A DNA stretch of 64,000 bases from assembly GCA_963932465.1 (NCBI GenBank), contig OZ010790.1, forward strand, positions 351,565,087 through 351,629,086, written 5' to 3'. Made by a program: the position numbers and the translations under genes. The notes beneath the pieces were generated by a model. It saw nothing but the letters and a program-made list of their open reading frames with translations, was not told the DNA's origin and did not search any database. The DNA comes from Maratus speciosus. Taxonomy: Eukaryota; Arthropoda; Arachnida; Araneae; Salticidae. Positions 36,404 to 46,092 of the stretch are shown piece by piece. Numbering within the stretch: position 1 is the stretch's first letter; every line of letters starts with the position of its first letter.

Positions 36404-37417
36404 GAACCATTGAATAAGAAAAAAATTGAAGAAAAAGAAGAAATGGTAAAAGAACAAGTGAAGCGTGTGATTAGAGCCAGACAAATGAAGAGGGGCCCAA
36501 TGGGCCACAGCTGGTCCAAAATGAGTGCCCAAATGGTCAGAATGGATCAAGAACTTAGAGAATAGTATCTACAAGGAAGAAAAACAATGAGACAAAATAT
36601 TATGAAAAACAGATAAAAAAAACCAATAGACTGAGGCTAAAAGTAAAATGTTTCACTGGGCGGCGTCCCCTGGTGGTAGTAAAAATAAAATTGATACGAG
36701 AAGATAGGGAAGAGTGAAAAGACTTTATTTTGTGAATTTTATAATTTTTGGACAAACAGTATACTAAAGGTTTAAAGAAACAAAACTTTAAAGCGCCCTC
36801 TTGGGGCGAAGAAGGGAGTTAAAATTAAGAAACACATGTCCATATTTTTTATTCGATTTTAGACGCAATTTGATGTTAGTCTTATAATTTTCCTATGAGT
36901 GAAAGATACCGTACCAGAGTACGAAAAAAAACCACCGCTAAATATATTCCTTTAGAGCATTTTAAGCCCAGGGGTCTAAAATTAACAATGGATTGACAAA
37001 AGAAAGGTAGATTTAGAAAGGTTATGAAATTACCCTTATTTTAATATATTACATGAGTGGGGTAAAATAATTTTGAAAAATCCTCTTCCCTGAGGCGACA
37101 CTTAAAATCTTGAAAACACATATTTTGCAGTGCAGTTTTGTTTTAACAATAGCATTCTAATATTAAGAGATATGGGACAGCTTAGGAGGGCTAAAATAAG
37201 AGAAACATTCAAAATCAAAGACAAACTGGCGCCAAATTCAATAGAAAACTTCTATATCAACAACTGAAACTCGAACTGATAACTTAAACCACTATGCCTC
37301 CTAACATATATCGGTTAATAACAAAAGCGAATGGAAAAAACATGCACTCCTTTGGGAAATCATGACTTACACCAGAAGCGCGGTAAGTTTGACTCTTCTG
37401 AAAGCTTCCTTTCTCTC

Positions 37418-37445
37418 GAAGTGCGAGAGAGAGCTCTCGCACTTC
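37418..37445. repeat. 12-bp perfect hairpin in a CTCGA-rich block
   Basis: GAAGTGCGAGAG and CTCTCGCACTTC enclose a 4-nt loop AGAG. The surrounding 37390-37700 is unusually rich in CTCGA/TCTCG words, the same core as the element's subterminal motifs. It may be an internal terminus of a nested or duplicated end. Confidence 0.75.
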
Positions 37446-37784
37446 CGAGATCTATTTTCTGGACGCAAACTGCTCGTTTATCTCGAGGAGACATTCTGCT
37501 CGAGGGCAAACCTCTCGCTTACTTCGAGATATCTCACCGTCTCGTTTCTCGCTCTCGGTCTCTGTTCAACATTTCATATGACATTGTCGAGAATGAGAAA
37601 TCAGTTTTCGTCCTTTCTCCGAAATGTTACTCTCGATGATTGTCATTTCACGCTCAGCCAAGAAGGGCCGAGAAGAGATATCGAGGGGCAAACTGGAGAA
37701 AGAAATAGGCATGACAATGAACTGTGAAATGAAGCTTTAATTTTCAATGTTTTTCTTATTTTAGCCCTACCAAGCTGTCACATA

Positions 37785-39270
37785 CTTGGAGCCCTCCGAT
37801 AAATATTATTTATTAAATATAAAAATTTCAAAGAGGAAGGTGGTTCGGGTGAGTTCCGAGGACGTGAGAGTGGGTGGGGCGCAATTAAAAAAAAATTACC
37901 GAACTCTTCCTGTGACATATAATCGAAAAGCCCTTTGGCAACTCTTTCATATTATGAACCTTTCTTCCACCGAAGGTGAAATTCGGGGGAGGGTGGGGTG
38001 GGGGCGAACAAATTTTTAAAACCGTAGCCGACTTCTATAATAAATTTAAATATCATTTTAGATGTAGGTTTTTTATGCAGTCTTCCAATAAATATTATTT
38101 ATTGAACATAAAAATTTTAAAGTGGGGGCTGCGTAAATTCCGGGGCGAAAGAGTGGGCCAAAAGGGGGGAGGGAGGGGGAGCAATTTTCAAACTTTTTTG
38201 GACCCGTCATGTGATATGTTATCGGAAAGCTCTCGGATGACTCTTTCATATTATGAGACTTTCTTCCTCCCCTCCCCAATTTGGCCCCCACTGCGGAGGG
38301 TAGTTTTTTCCGTTTTTATCATTTTAGATCGGATTTTTTTATGGAGCCCTCCGATAAATATTATGTATAATATATGAAATTTCAGGACACTTTTCTAAAT
38401 TTAGCCAAGACCCTTCATGTAACATATCGTTGGAAAGATTTGTGACTACTTTTTGATGTTATGCACCTCCGGTGACAGACCCCCCCCCCACATTGCCCCC
38501 CCCGGGGGACATTTTTCCAAATTTAGCCAAGACCCTTCATGTGAGATATCGTTGGAAAGGTCTGTGACTATTCATTGATGTTATGCACCTATGGTGTCCG
38601 TCCCCCCACTTTGCCCCCCCCGGGGGGCACTTTTCTAAATTTAGCCAAGACCCCTCATGTGAGATATCGTTGGAAAGGTCTGTGACTACTTATTGATGTT
38701 AAGCCCCTCCAGTGACAGCCCCCCCGAGAGACATTTTTCCAAATTTAGCCAAGACCCTTCATGTGAGATATCGTTGGAAAGGTCTGTGACTACTTATTGA
38801 TGTTATGCTCCTCCGGTGTCCGTCCCCCCAACTTTGCCCCCCCCGGGAGACACTTTTCCAAATTTAGCCAAGACCCCACATGTGAGATATCGTTGGAAAG
38901 GTCCGTGACTACTTATTGATGTTATGCTCCTCCGGTGTCCGTCCCCCAACTTCCGGGGAGACACTTTTACAAATTTAGCCAAGACCCCACATGTGAGATA
39001 TCGTTGGAAAGGTTTGTGACTACTTATTGATGTTATACACCTCCGGTAATCGCCCATTCCCCAAATTTTCCCCCACGGGGGACACTTTTCTAAATTTAGC
39101 CGAGACCTCTCATGTGACATATTGTTGGAAAGGCCTATGACCACTTACTCATGTTATCCACCTCCCGCACCCCTCCCCCCACTTTGCATCCACGGGAAGG
39201 GCATTTTTATAAATTCAGATCCAGACCCCTCGTGTGACATATGGTTCGAAAGGCCTGAAGACCTGTGACG
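37785..39270. repeat. Two adjoining minisatellites inside the hAT element
   Basis: At 37785-38380, about 275 bp units begin with AGCCCTCCGATAAATATTAT-like words (37790, 38078, 38344) and contain CATATTATGA.(A/C)CTTTCTTCC. At 38380-39270, about eight units of 105-120 bp carry ACTTTTC.AAATTTAGCCAAG, ATGTGA.ATATCGTTGGAAAG, GACTACT.ATTGATGTTATGC and a C/G-run. Related GTGCATAATATGAAAGAGTGGT words also occur near 28950 and in the Helitron at 61520 and 61815. Confidence 0.85.
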
Positions 39271-39712
39271 GCTTATTCATATTATGCCGCTACTTTGCCC
39301 CTCCGCTCACTTTGACCCCACTTTGAGAGATCTGGTCCGAGGTTCGTTCGTTTCGAGATTATATATATTTTTTCAAGATTTTGTAGTGCGTGCACACCAC
39401 GCCTGCTATACGGTGTCGTATATAGCGGGTAACATGTTCGTGATTTCATATTACAAGATTACGTATAACTTAGGGAACCGATTAAAGGAGTGGTCCACTA
39501 GCGGTCGACGTCACCTTGTCTTTATTAACACCGACTCATTCCAGTTCACCCGCAGACGATTCTTGATAAATGTATGACGTATATAATATATGATGTATAA
39601 AAGCAATTGGCAAACTGGAGTCATCGAGAAAAAAATTACACAATCGAAAAATATCGAGATGTCCATACAATCGAGACAATCGAGAAAAACATCTCGTTAT
39701 CGCCCATCACTA

Positions 39713-39720
39713 GGTAATAC
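39713..39720. repeat. 8-bp target site duplication, right
   Basis: GGTAATAC directly after the inverted hAT terminus. Satellite sequence resumes in phase at 39721. Confidence 0.95.
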
Positions 39721-40069
39721 TACTCTCCTGGCCTCATATGCGAGCATTACTTTGTATTGGCAAGCCATATATTAAATATTAGCCCCCCCCCCAAACCCAC
39801 CCAAATGTACCAAACTTGGTATATAGTTTAAACATACTAAAATATAACCCTATTTCAAAAATCAAGCTCATAACTTGTTTCTATAATAAGATATAAGCAT
39901 TTTTTACATAGGGAGAAAACAATTGCGCCCTTTGGTGGTGAATGACAGGTACTTTTCCCATTGACTTAACATTAGTAGCCTGGGACACGAGGACGGGTCC
40001 AGGAGGTAATACTACCCTCCTGGCCTCATATGCGAGCATTACTTTGTATTGGCAAGACATATATTAAAT
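39721..40069. repeat. Satellite unit 3 and truncated unit 4
   Basis: Unit 3 starts at 39723 and is 292 bp long. Unit 4 starts at 40015 and stops after about 55 bp at CATATATTAAAT, giving way to an AT-rich joint (TTAATTAATTAAATTG...) and then the viral fossil. The array therefore ends at the left junction of the integrated sequence. Confidence 0.9.
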
Positions 40070-40094
40070 TAATTAATTAAATTGATTTATTTAA

Positions 40095-40688
40095 TTAAAG
40101 TTTGATTTAACCGAATTAAACGGATCTTGTGGTGTTTGGATTTCAGGACCACCTAGATGCGGTAAGAATTATGCAGTGAGACAATTAGATAGTGTTTTTG
40201 TTAAGAGTATGAATCAGTGGTGGGATGGCTACAGAAATGTCAAGTATATATTAATATCTGATGTTGAGCCTGACCATTGTAAATGGTTGTCTTATTTTCT
40301 GAAAATTTGGGCAGACCGTTATGCATTTACAGCAGAAATAAAAGGAGGGTCAATGGTTATCCGACCGAAAAGGATCTTTGTAACCTCAAATTTCTCAATC
40401 CGGGAGGCTGTGCCGGATAACATACGTGATGCTATTGAAGCGAGGATTACGTCATATGATTTTGATAAGATAACAGGTTACAAAGTCCACAAACGTAACG
40501 AAAATCCGGCTAGTAACAGGTTATTGAGAGTTTTGCAGCTGTACGAGCCGGACGTATTTACTGAAGATGGCGTATTGGAAGAACAGAGCCCGTCGACTCT
40601 ATCCTTGGAGGAGACGGCGTTTGGCACGCCCGAGGTTCCGGAAGGGTCGGAAAACTCGGAAAATATACCGCCGCAGGAAAGCTGTTAA
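40095..40688 (+). pseudogene. Endogenous CRESS-DNA virus Rep, C-terminal SF3 helicase half
   Basis: In CRESS-DNA viruses Rep starts rolling-circle replication with an N-terminal HUH nuclease and unwinds DNA with a C-terminal superfamily 3 helicase. Here 197 codons stay open from just after the TAA at 40092. Walker A is GPPRCGKN (40146-40169): the GxxxxGK frame is kept, but the usual Ser/Thr after Lys is Asn. Walker B is ILISDVEPDH (Asp at 40260). The segment LKIWADRYAFTAEIKGGSM is typical of the family. Motif C is VTSN (40380-40391), and the AIEARI helix follows where an Arg-Arg pair is usual. The nuclease half is absent, cut at the AT-rich joint. The frame ends at 40688 inside the overlapping capsid frame. 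The retained methionine is not a real start. Nearest relatives are circovirus/cyclovirus-like or unclassified CRESS viruses. The genus cannot be fixed by eye. Confidence 0.85.
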
Positions 40689-41040
40689 AAATGAATATCT
40701 GAAAACAGTTTTTCACGATGAAGAGATTTATCATGCAGCTTTTATTGATATGAAACAAGGAAGTCAGTGGAAAGAAATTACAACATGGAGTACAACGAAT
40801 GCTAGATAGTTTAAATTACCAGTTATGCCATATCCGCATGTTGGAAGATTTAAAGAGTTGTGTTCAATGTATCGGTGGGTTAAATTCAATTATATTTCTT
40901 ATTATTTTGCTGTTTCTGCTTATACCTTTACTGGTAATGCTGATATAATGATTAATATGATTGAGGATTCTAGCCAAAAAGCTAAAGTTAAATATGCTGG
41001 TATTGTTAATTTTCCTTTGCCACAAAGAAATGTGTTTTGA
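40567..41040 (+). pseudogene. Endogenous CRESS-DNA virus capsid-like frame with one in-frame stop
   Basis: The ATG at 40567 opens a frame overlapping the last 122 bp of Rep on the same strand. Of the first 42 residues, 21 are Arg or Lys (e.g. WRRRRLARPRFRKGRKTRK), the DNA-binding and nuclear-targeting arm typical of circovirus-like capsid proteins. The frame meets TAG at 40807-40809 and continues in the same frame to a TGA at 41038-41040: PYPHVGRFKELCSMYRWVKF then NYISYYFAVSAYTF. This looks like the start of the jelly-roll, where a FKELC..YRWVKF-like segment is usual. The total of 156 residues is shorter than the roughly 200 or more of full capsids, so the C-terminus is probably lost. The capsid call rests on position, the basic arm and this segment. 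Confidence 0.7.
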
Positions 41041-41329
41041 TGGGCAATAATGACTGCTTAAAAATAATAAAGATGAAAACTGTGTCCAAAACCTTTCCAT
41101 CAACTATTAATAAGTTTCTAAAATGAATTACAAAATGTGTCATTGTTATCAATTTTGACATTATATCTGGGAGTCTCTGTAAGCACTTTGTCAAAACAAA
41201 AATTTTAACCATATAACAATTTTATTCAACACTGAGGTAACTTGCAAAGGAACAACAATACTCTTTTAGGCATAATGTCAAATATGTATAGCCGCATTAC
41301 ATTAATAAAATTTTGTTAATAACAGAGGA
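41041..41329. other. Right flank of the viral fossil
   Basis: AT-rich. No clear capsid frame continues after 41040 and no stem-loop origin motif was seen. The right integration border lies somewhere here but cannot be fixed without an empty site. Confidence 0.4.
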
Positions 41330-41832
41330 GACAGAAAGTTCCATCTCTTTGTAAGTTAAAAAATGCGAAATGAATAGTTATTTTCCTGAATTTAAATAAA
41401 TTTCTATTTAAAGCATTTTTATATATTTAATACAATGTTGAATATAGCCCATACAAAATTTTGAAAATTTCAACAGTATAATTACCTAACAATTTTTTTT
41501 TAATTATAAAAATGAAATTTTAGGTTCAGTTTATCCAGACTACCATTAAACAGACGTTTTTTAAATTTTCATGAAAAAATATTCAGAAGTTATTGAGATA
41601 TCGTGCGCGTTATACCCAAAAACTTCATTTGGAGAAAAAGGACTTCAAAATTTCAGAATCGCCACTTCAGGTATTGAGCGTGTATAATTCTAATAGCCAC
41701 AACTTCTGTTCTAATACGAATTTCAAGAAAACAATCATATCAACATGTTCCGAAAAGTTAGAAATTTAACCTTGAAAAATTAAAATTTCTAAAATTTTTA
41801 AGATATATGAGTCATGAGACTCCATAAAATAA
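41330..41832. mobile_element. Second copy of the TTAA-flanked family, without its tandem array
   Basis: About 41385-41490 matches 4825-4930 (AAATAAATTT.TATTTAAAGC, AAATTTCAACAGTATAAT). About 41515-41832 matches 7115-7433 (TTTTAGGTTCAGTTTAT.CA, ATTGAGATATCGTGCGCGTT, TTCATTTGGAGAAAAA, GAGTC.TGAGAC). The ~2 kb tandem array of the 4.5-7.4 kb copy is missing. The left terminus is not recognisable and the right is decayed. Confidence 0.75.
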
Positions 41833-42441
41833 AATGATCATATCTCAGTTATACTGCGCTATCTGCTGTATGACATTTTTGATCGGTTTCTTAAAATGCC
41901 CTAGCGGTTCCCAAGACGGCAATGTATGTTTTAAATTGTAGGCATTACGCAAATAATTGAATTATCATTTTTCATTTTTTTTTAATTATTCGCAAATCAA
42001 AGAAGTAGTATTATAGAAACATCAATTTATATGCAACTAATGTCTTTAATTTACACTTTTTTATATAAAAAATAAATTTAGTTACAGTTTCGTTTTTACT
42101 TAGAAATATTGAATATTTTTTACAATTATATTTTGATTTTGCTTTTGATTTGCTTTTGAATTTTTTTGATTTACCTGGAAAAAACATCATTAATTTTTTT
42201 TCCGTTATAGCTCCAGGAATTTACACTGAAGTTGGTTAGAATTAAATGTACAATAATATCGTACAGAATGCAATCCAAATTATATATTTATCGTTTTTTG
42301 TAGATGAATAACGTATTAATACATGGTTTCTATCCTCATTTACAAAATAAAATTTTAAAAAGTTTTTTTTTTTTTTTGAAACAAATATATATATTTTTTC
42401 AAATATTCATATAAATTTTGCAAAATTTTTATTAACTAATT
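41833..42441. other. Unassigned AT-rich DNA
   Basis: No gene or repeat pair recognised. Confidence 0.45.
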
Positions 42442-42445
42442 TTAA

Positions 42446-42712
42446 CCCTCTAAGTGTTTGGGGCGTATTATTCCGTTCACTAAGCTCCAGGTTTCACAGC
42501 AATACAAGCAATATTTAAGATAATATAATTCTATAGATTTAATGAATTTTAAATACATTAAAGAATGATTAATACTCTCAAGGATTACATTCATATTTGT
42601 AATTGAGTTTTTTTTTTTTATAATGTTGAAAGAATCATATTTTCTTAACATTTAAAAGAAATGCAAAGAAAACAACATTACAATTTTACCCTTTTGCAAG
42701 ACGCTCGGAGGG
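42446..42712. mobile_element. piggyBac-like MITE
   Basis: The left end is TTAACCCTCTAAGTGTTTGG (TTAA at 42442-42445). The right end, inverted, reads CCCTCCGAGCGTCTTGC after TTAA (42715-42718) with two extra bases. TTAA targets and CCCT ends suggest piggyBac. The two ends differ at several positions, so it is old. About 267 bp, non-coding. Confidence 0.45.
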
Positions 42713-42719
42713 TTTTAAA

Positions 42720-44310
42720 TAAATTATTTAAAAATTAATAAATAGTAATGAATGTATGAAACAATTGTTGACTTGGAAATAATTATTTAATTTCTATTCA
42801 TTTTCTTTTAAGCTTAAAAATTACTGCAATATATTCTTTATCTAATGTGCACATTACTGAACCTTTAATGATTTTCCAAACACATTAAACAACCGCCTAC
42901 ACTCTAGTATTGGAAACACATGCAATTTCACTAGAAATCTCCGCTTGCTGACAGCCGCAATTATTCAGAATTGATTAATTTTATATTGAAATAGTTGCAG
43001 AGTATATTTTGTTGTTTAATTTGAAGTAGTAGATTTAGCAAATTTCCCAATAAAAGTTCCGTTCCGCATATATTAATTTATTTAGAAACAGTCGAGTGGT
43101 ACTTTAAAAATAAAGAAAAACTCCGCGTCCAGTAAATATCTCGATAATATGTCGTTGGAGATAGGTGCGACATAACTTAAAACTTGAAAAAAAAAGAAAT
43201 TTTGATCTTACTAAATAAATTACGTCAGGTTTTCAAATTACACTAATTGATCTTAAAATGATAGTAATTCATATAAGTAAAGGATTACAGCCAAGCCTCG
43301 CTACTATGTCATCTGGATAAGATGTCACTCTGCATATTAGTATATAATCTTTCAGAAGTTACGACCTTTCTTAAACGGCTTTTCACATTTGTATTCCTCT
43401 TATTCTATTGCTATTTTTTCAACCACTTCTGTTAAGACGTAGCTTAAAAGAGTGCAATATGCAAACTTGGCCCTATGTCATTCTTAATGTTATCTCCAAA
43501 AACACTTAGTTTTTGTTGTGCATGAATGTATATTTAGGTTCTAAAATATCCCGGATAACAGCATCTCTCCTTACAAAAATTGTTTGCTAAATCAAGAAAA
43601 TTTCTGTATTTGTCACGGATTCTTCGGTCGCAAAATCTGACTTTCTGAGAATGCAGGTACGGGGAAAGCGTATTGTTTCACGACAAATAAGGCTGTCCCT
43701 CATATGTTGGAACGAAAGTCATTCTTTGGCAATACATGGAGTGGAGAAAAAAAATTGATTTGAGAAAAATGCCATCGGACAAACATGGATATATTTTTGT
43801 TAACCAGCCAAAAATGGGTATGTATTGAATTGTACAATTAAATACACTATGTAACATATTTAATTAGTATACTTTAATTTATTTTTAACCATTTTATGAA
43901 TTTAAATTCCAATTTTTCCAGTTTATATCATGTATAATGCAATTTAATTATAGACAAACTTATTACATAAACATTTGGAATATCATTTTGCATTTGATGT
44001 AAACCCCGCTTAAGAAGTTAGTAAGTCATTTTTAAGTGGCCATAAGAGTGACGTACCAAAGCGGTTTGACCGCATTTCTATTTATTTGACTTATATAAAT
44101 TTATTTATTTTGCATATTTTGATATTTACATTTAACGTATTTTAATGTTCTATTCCGCTATGGTCTGTTGTAAACATGATATTGCTCTTTCGACCTTACA
44201 ATAAAAATTACATAAAGGAGACAAATTGTACAAACATATTTAAAGTGTGAACGCAAGAGATAAGTACAGTATATAGAGCTTTGTTTAATTTATGTAATGT
44301 TATTCATATT
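42720..44310. repeat. Local duplication, unit X copy A, with an internal insertion
   Basis: 42720-43285 matches 48890-49430: CTTTAATGATTTTCCAAACA, CTAGTATTGGAAAC, CAATTATTCA.AAT.GATT, CGTCCAGTAAATAT, TAATTGATCTTAAAATG. After about 43285 copy A has roughly 780 bp (to about 44070) absent from copy B. Similarity then resumes (ACTTATATAAATTTATT, TTTGATATTT.CATTTAAC). The extra segment has GC-richer ends with partial inverted similarity and is probably an old insertion. Confidence 0.7.
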
Positions 44311-44319
44311 ATAGACTAT
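44311..44319. repeat. Candidate 9-bp target duplication, left
   Basis: ATAGACTAT, repeated at 47016-47024. Copy C (near 50920) has a single related word at this place with no insertion between its flanks. Confidence 0.6.
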
Positions 44320-44878
44320 GTTATAGACGATGGGATGAAGTCTCAAAATATGCATAGAAATGAGATTCCGTTTGCCATCTCTTGGAACTACATAAATTCC
44401 TTATTAAAATATTTATTGATCACATTTTATCAAAAATCTCGATGTTCCCACACTGAATCTTGCACATTTCTTAAAATATAGCAAAATATACTTAGAACTA
44501 TATATTTTATCCAATTTGCAGCCACTCTTAGAATCGGCACCAGATAGCGCAATCAAAATCCATTTAAAAATAAAAGAACAAAATCAAAATAACTTTTTAA
44601 ACACAATATGCTCCCTTTTATTTTATATTACGTCTAAAACGGTTTTAATACAGTGTTAAATAAGTAAATGTTTGCTATTTTGTTTTATTGTTGTCACATA
44701 TAATATGATATTGTAACCATCCGACATTTGTTTATTTATATTCGGCATACACACGGGTTTGAATCATTGGAAGATTTTGTTCGTTTGAAAACAGTATTTC
44801 AAGTTTTATTATTATTATTTTGCTCCAGGAAAAAGGGATTTCCTGGATTCTCTTCACTAAAATAAAAATGCTTTTTTC

Positions 44879-44913
44879 AAAAAATAAATAAATAAATAAA
44901 TAAATAAATAAAA
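44879..44913. repeat. (AAAT)n microsatellite
   Basis: About eight AAAT repeats within the 2.7 kb insertion. Confidence 0.9.
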
Positions 44914-45917
44914 TAGTACAAATGCTTACAAACAGATAGATTTGAAAAAAAGTCAAACGTGTATCTGTGTGATAAAAATTTAAATAAATACTTGAATTGC
45001 GCAGAATATTTAAGTTTCAGCATCAAAAATTTTTTTATTAGCAGAAGCACTTAATTTTTCATCACTATCTGCATATATAATATTCATAATTTAAAAGTAA
45101 ATTTTACACTCTAGGTAGAAAAATAATTATTTTTATTTTAAACAATTACTAAGTGCACTTGAAAAATTGTTAACCCTTTTGGAATTTATATATGAATCAA
45201 CTAATCATAAAATAAAGAGGAAAGTAAAAATTATTGAAATTATAATTATATCTGGCTGTATTACACAGTTTCATATTAACTTTTAGCCATTAATTTTCTT
45301 TTCCCTTTATTTTATGAGTAGATACATATATTCTTTTCTATTACTTTGGAAGATTACACGCTTGTGTCCTTCTCTAGTTAGAATTTATGTTATATTTTTA
45401 TTTCTCTTAAACAGAAAAAAGCATGTCAGGAAAAGGCACAAAAAACTGATAGATTTTTAATTTTGATAGTAAGATTTGTTACTTTTAAAATCCATATGTA
45501 ACAAAAACAAACTTTCAAACAGATGCTGCTTCTGATTTAATATCACTTACCAGAGCATCACTTAGTCAATTTTATTCTTTAATGCTCAAGCTAAATAGAA
45601 ATATTTCCATGCATATGAATAATTTATTTAAAGTCTAGGATAATTTATAATGACTCTTTCTGAAATTTCCTACATGAAAAAGATTTATTTTTGTTTTTGG
45701 ACAAAACTGAAAAGTTGAAAAATCTTGTTTTAATTTGTTTGTAGCACCAAAAACTTTTTACCTAATTAAATTAATCTTGTGAAACCAATAAATGTTATCA
45801 AAAAGTAGATGGTAGCACCATTTAGCACTTTTAGAGAAGCTATCACATTTTACCAATATGAAGGTCTCCTTACATATAATATACTTATTGTGATAATGGA
45901 GTTTTGATTAATATAAG

Positions 45918-46092
45918 CATAGCTGTCAACATCTTACGCTTTTTTGTACCACAAAAATTTTATACTGATTTTTCACTGATTTTCACAAAATTTTATACTG
46001 ATTTCAAATCGCCGTAATCTGCCAATTAAATAACACAATAATTTCTATTAAATTTTTGTGGTACAAGAAAAGCGGGATAGTTGGCAGCTATG
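45918..46092. mobile_element. 175 bp MITE with ~43 bp terminal inverted repeats
   Basis: The left arm starts CATAGCTGTCAAC and includes TTGTACCACAAAAATTT. The right arm is its inverse, ending GTTGGCAGCTATG. Few mismatches over about 43 bp. A CA.AG.TGCCAAC-type end would fit hAT, but the flanks show no clear 8-bp duplication. Superfamily left open. Confidence 0.7.

Larger units (their letters stand above)
34556..39712. mobile_element. hAT-superfamily element, 5,157 bp, non-autonomous
   Basis: Ends TAGTGATGGGCGAT and its exact inverse ATCGCCCATCACTA (14 bp) sit between perfect 8-bp duplications GGTAATAC. The subterminal 130-150 bp at both ends are crowded with ATCGA/TCGAG words (CAATCGAG, ATCGAGA), as expected for arrays of transposase-binding sites. 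Despite a length typical of an autonomous hAT, the interior holds several tandem arrays, an A-run and a CTCGA-rich palindromic block. I found no BED finger, DDE or hATC-like sequence. It may be a composite swollen by minisatellites, mobilised in trans. The perfect TSD implies fairly recent insertion into the satellite. Confidence 0.85.

Noticed and set aside
37331..38377. Several overlapping open frames of 70-130 codons
   Set aside because: They lie in CTCGA-rich and minisatellite sequence with skewed composition and have no recognisable motif.
38380..39270. Regular repeats resembling a CRISPR array
   Set aside because: Units of 105-120 bp are alike over their whole length with no unique spacers, and the DNA is eukaryotic. 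It is a minisatellite.
40070..40094. Viral origin stem-loop at the left joint
   Set aside because: The TTAATTAA-rich joint has no nonanucleotide such as the usual TAGTATTAC-type motif in a stem.
40176..40178. GTG as start codon of the Rep frame
   Set aside because: Homology with Walker A begins upstream of it. The frame is a truncated internal fragment, not a gene with its own start.
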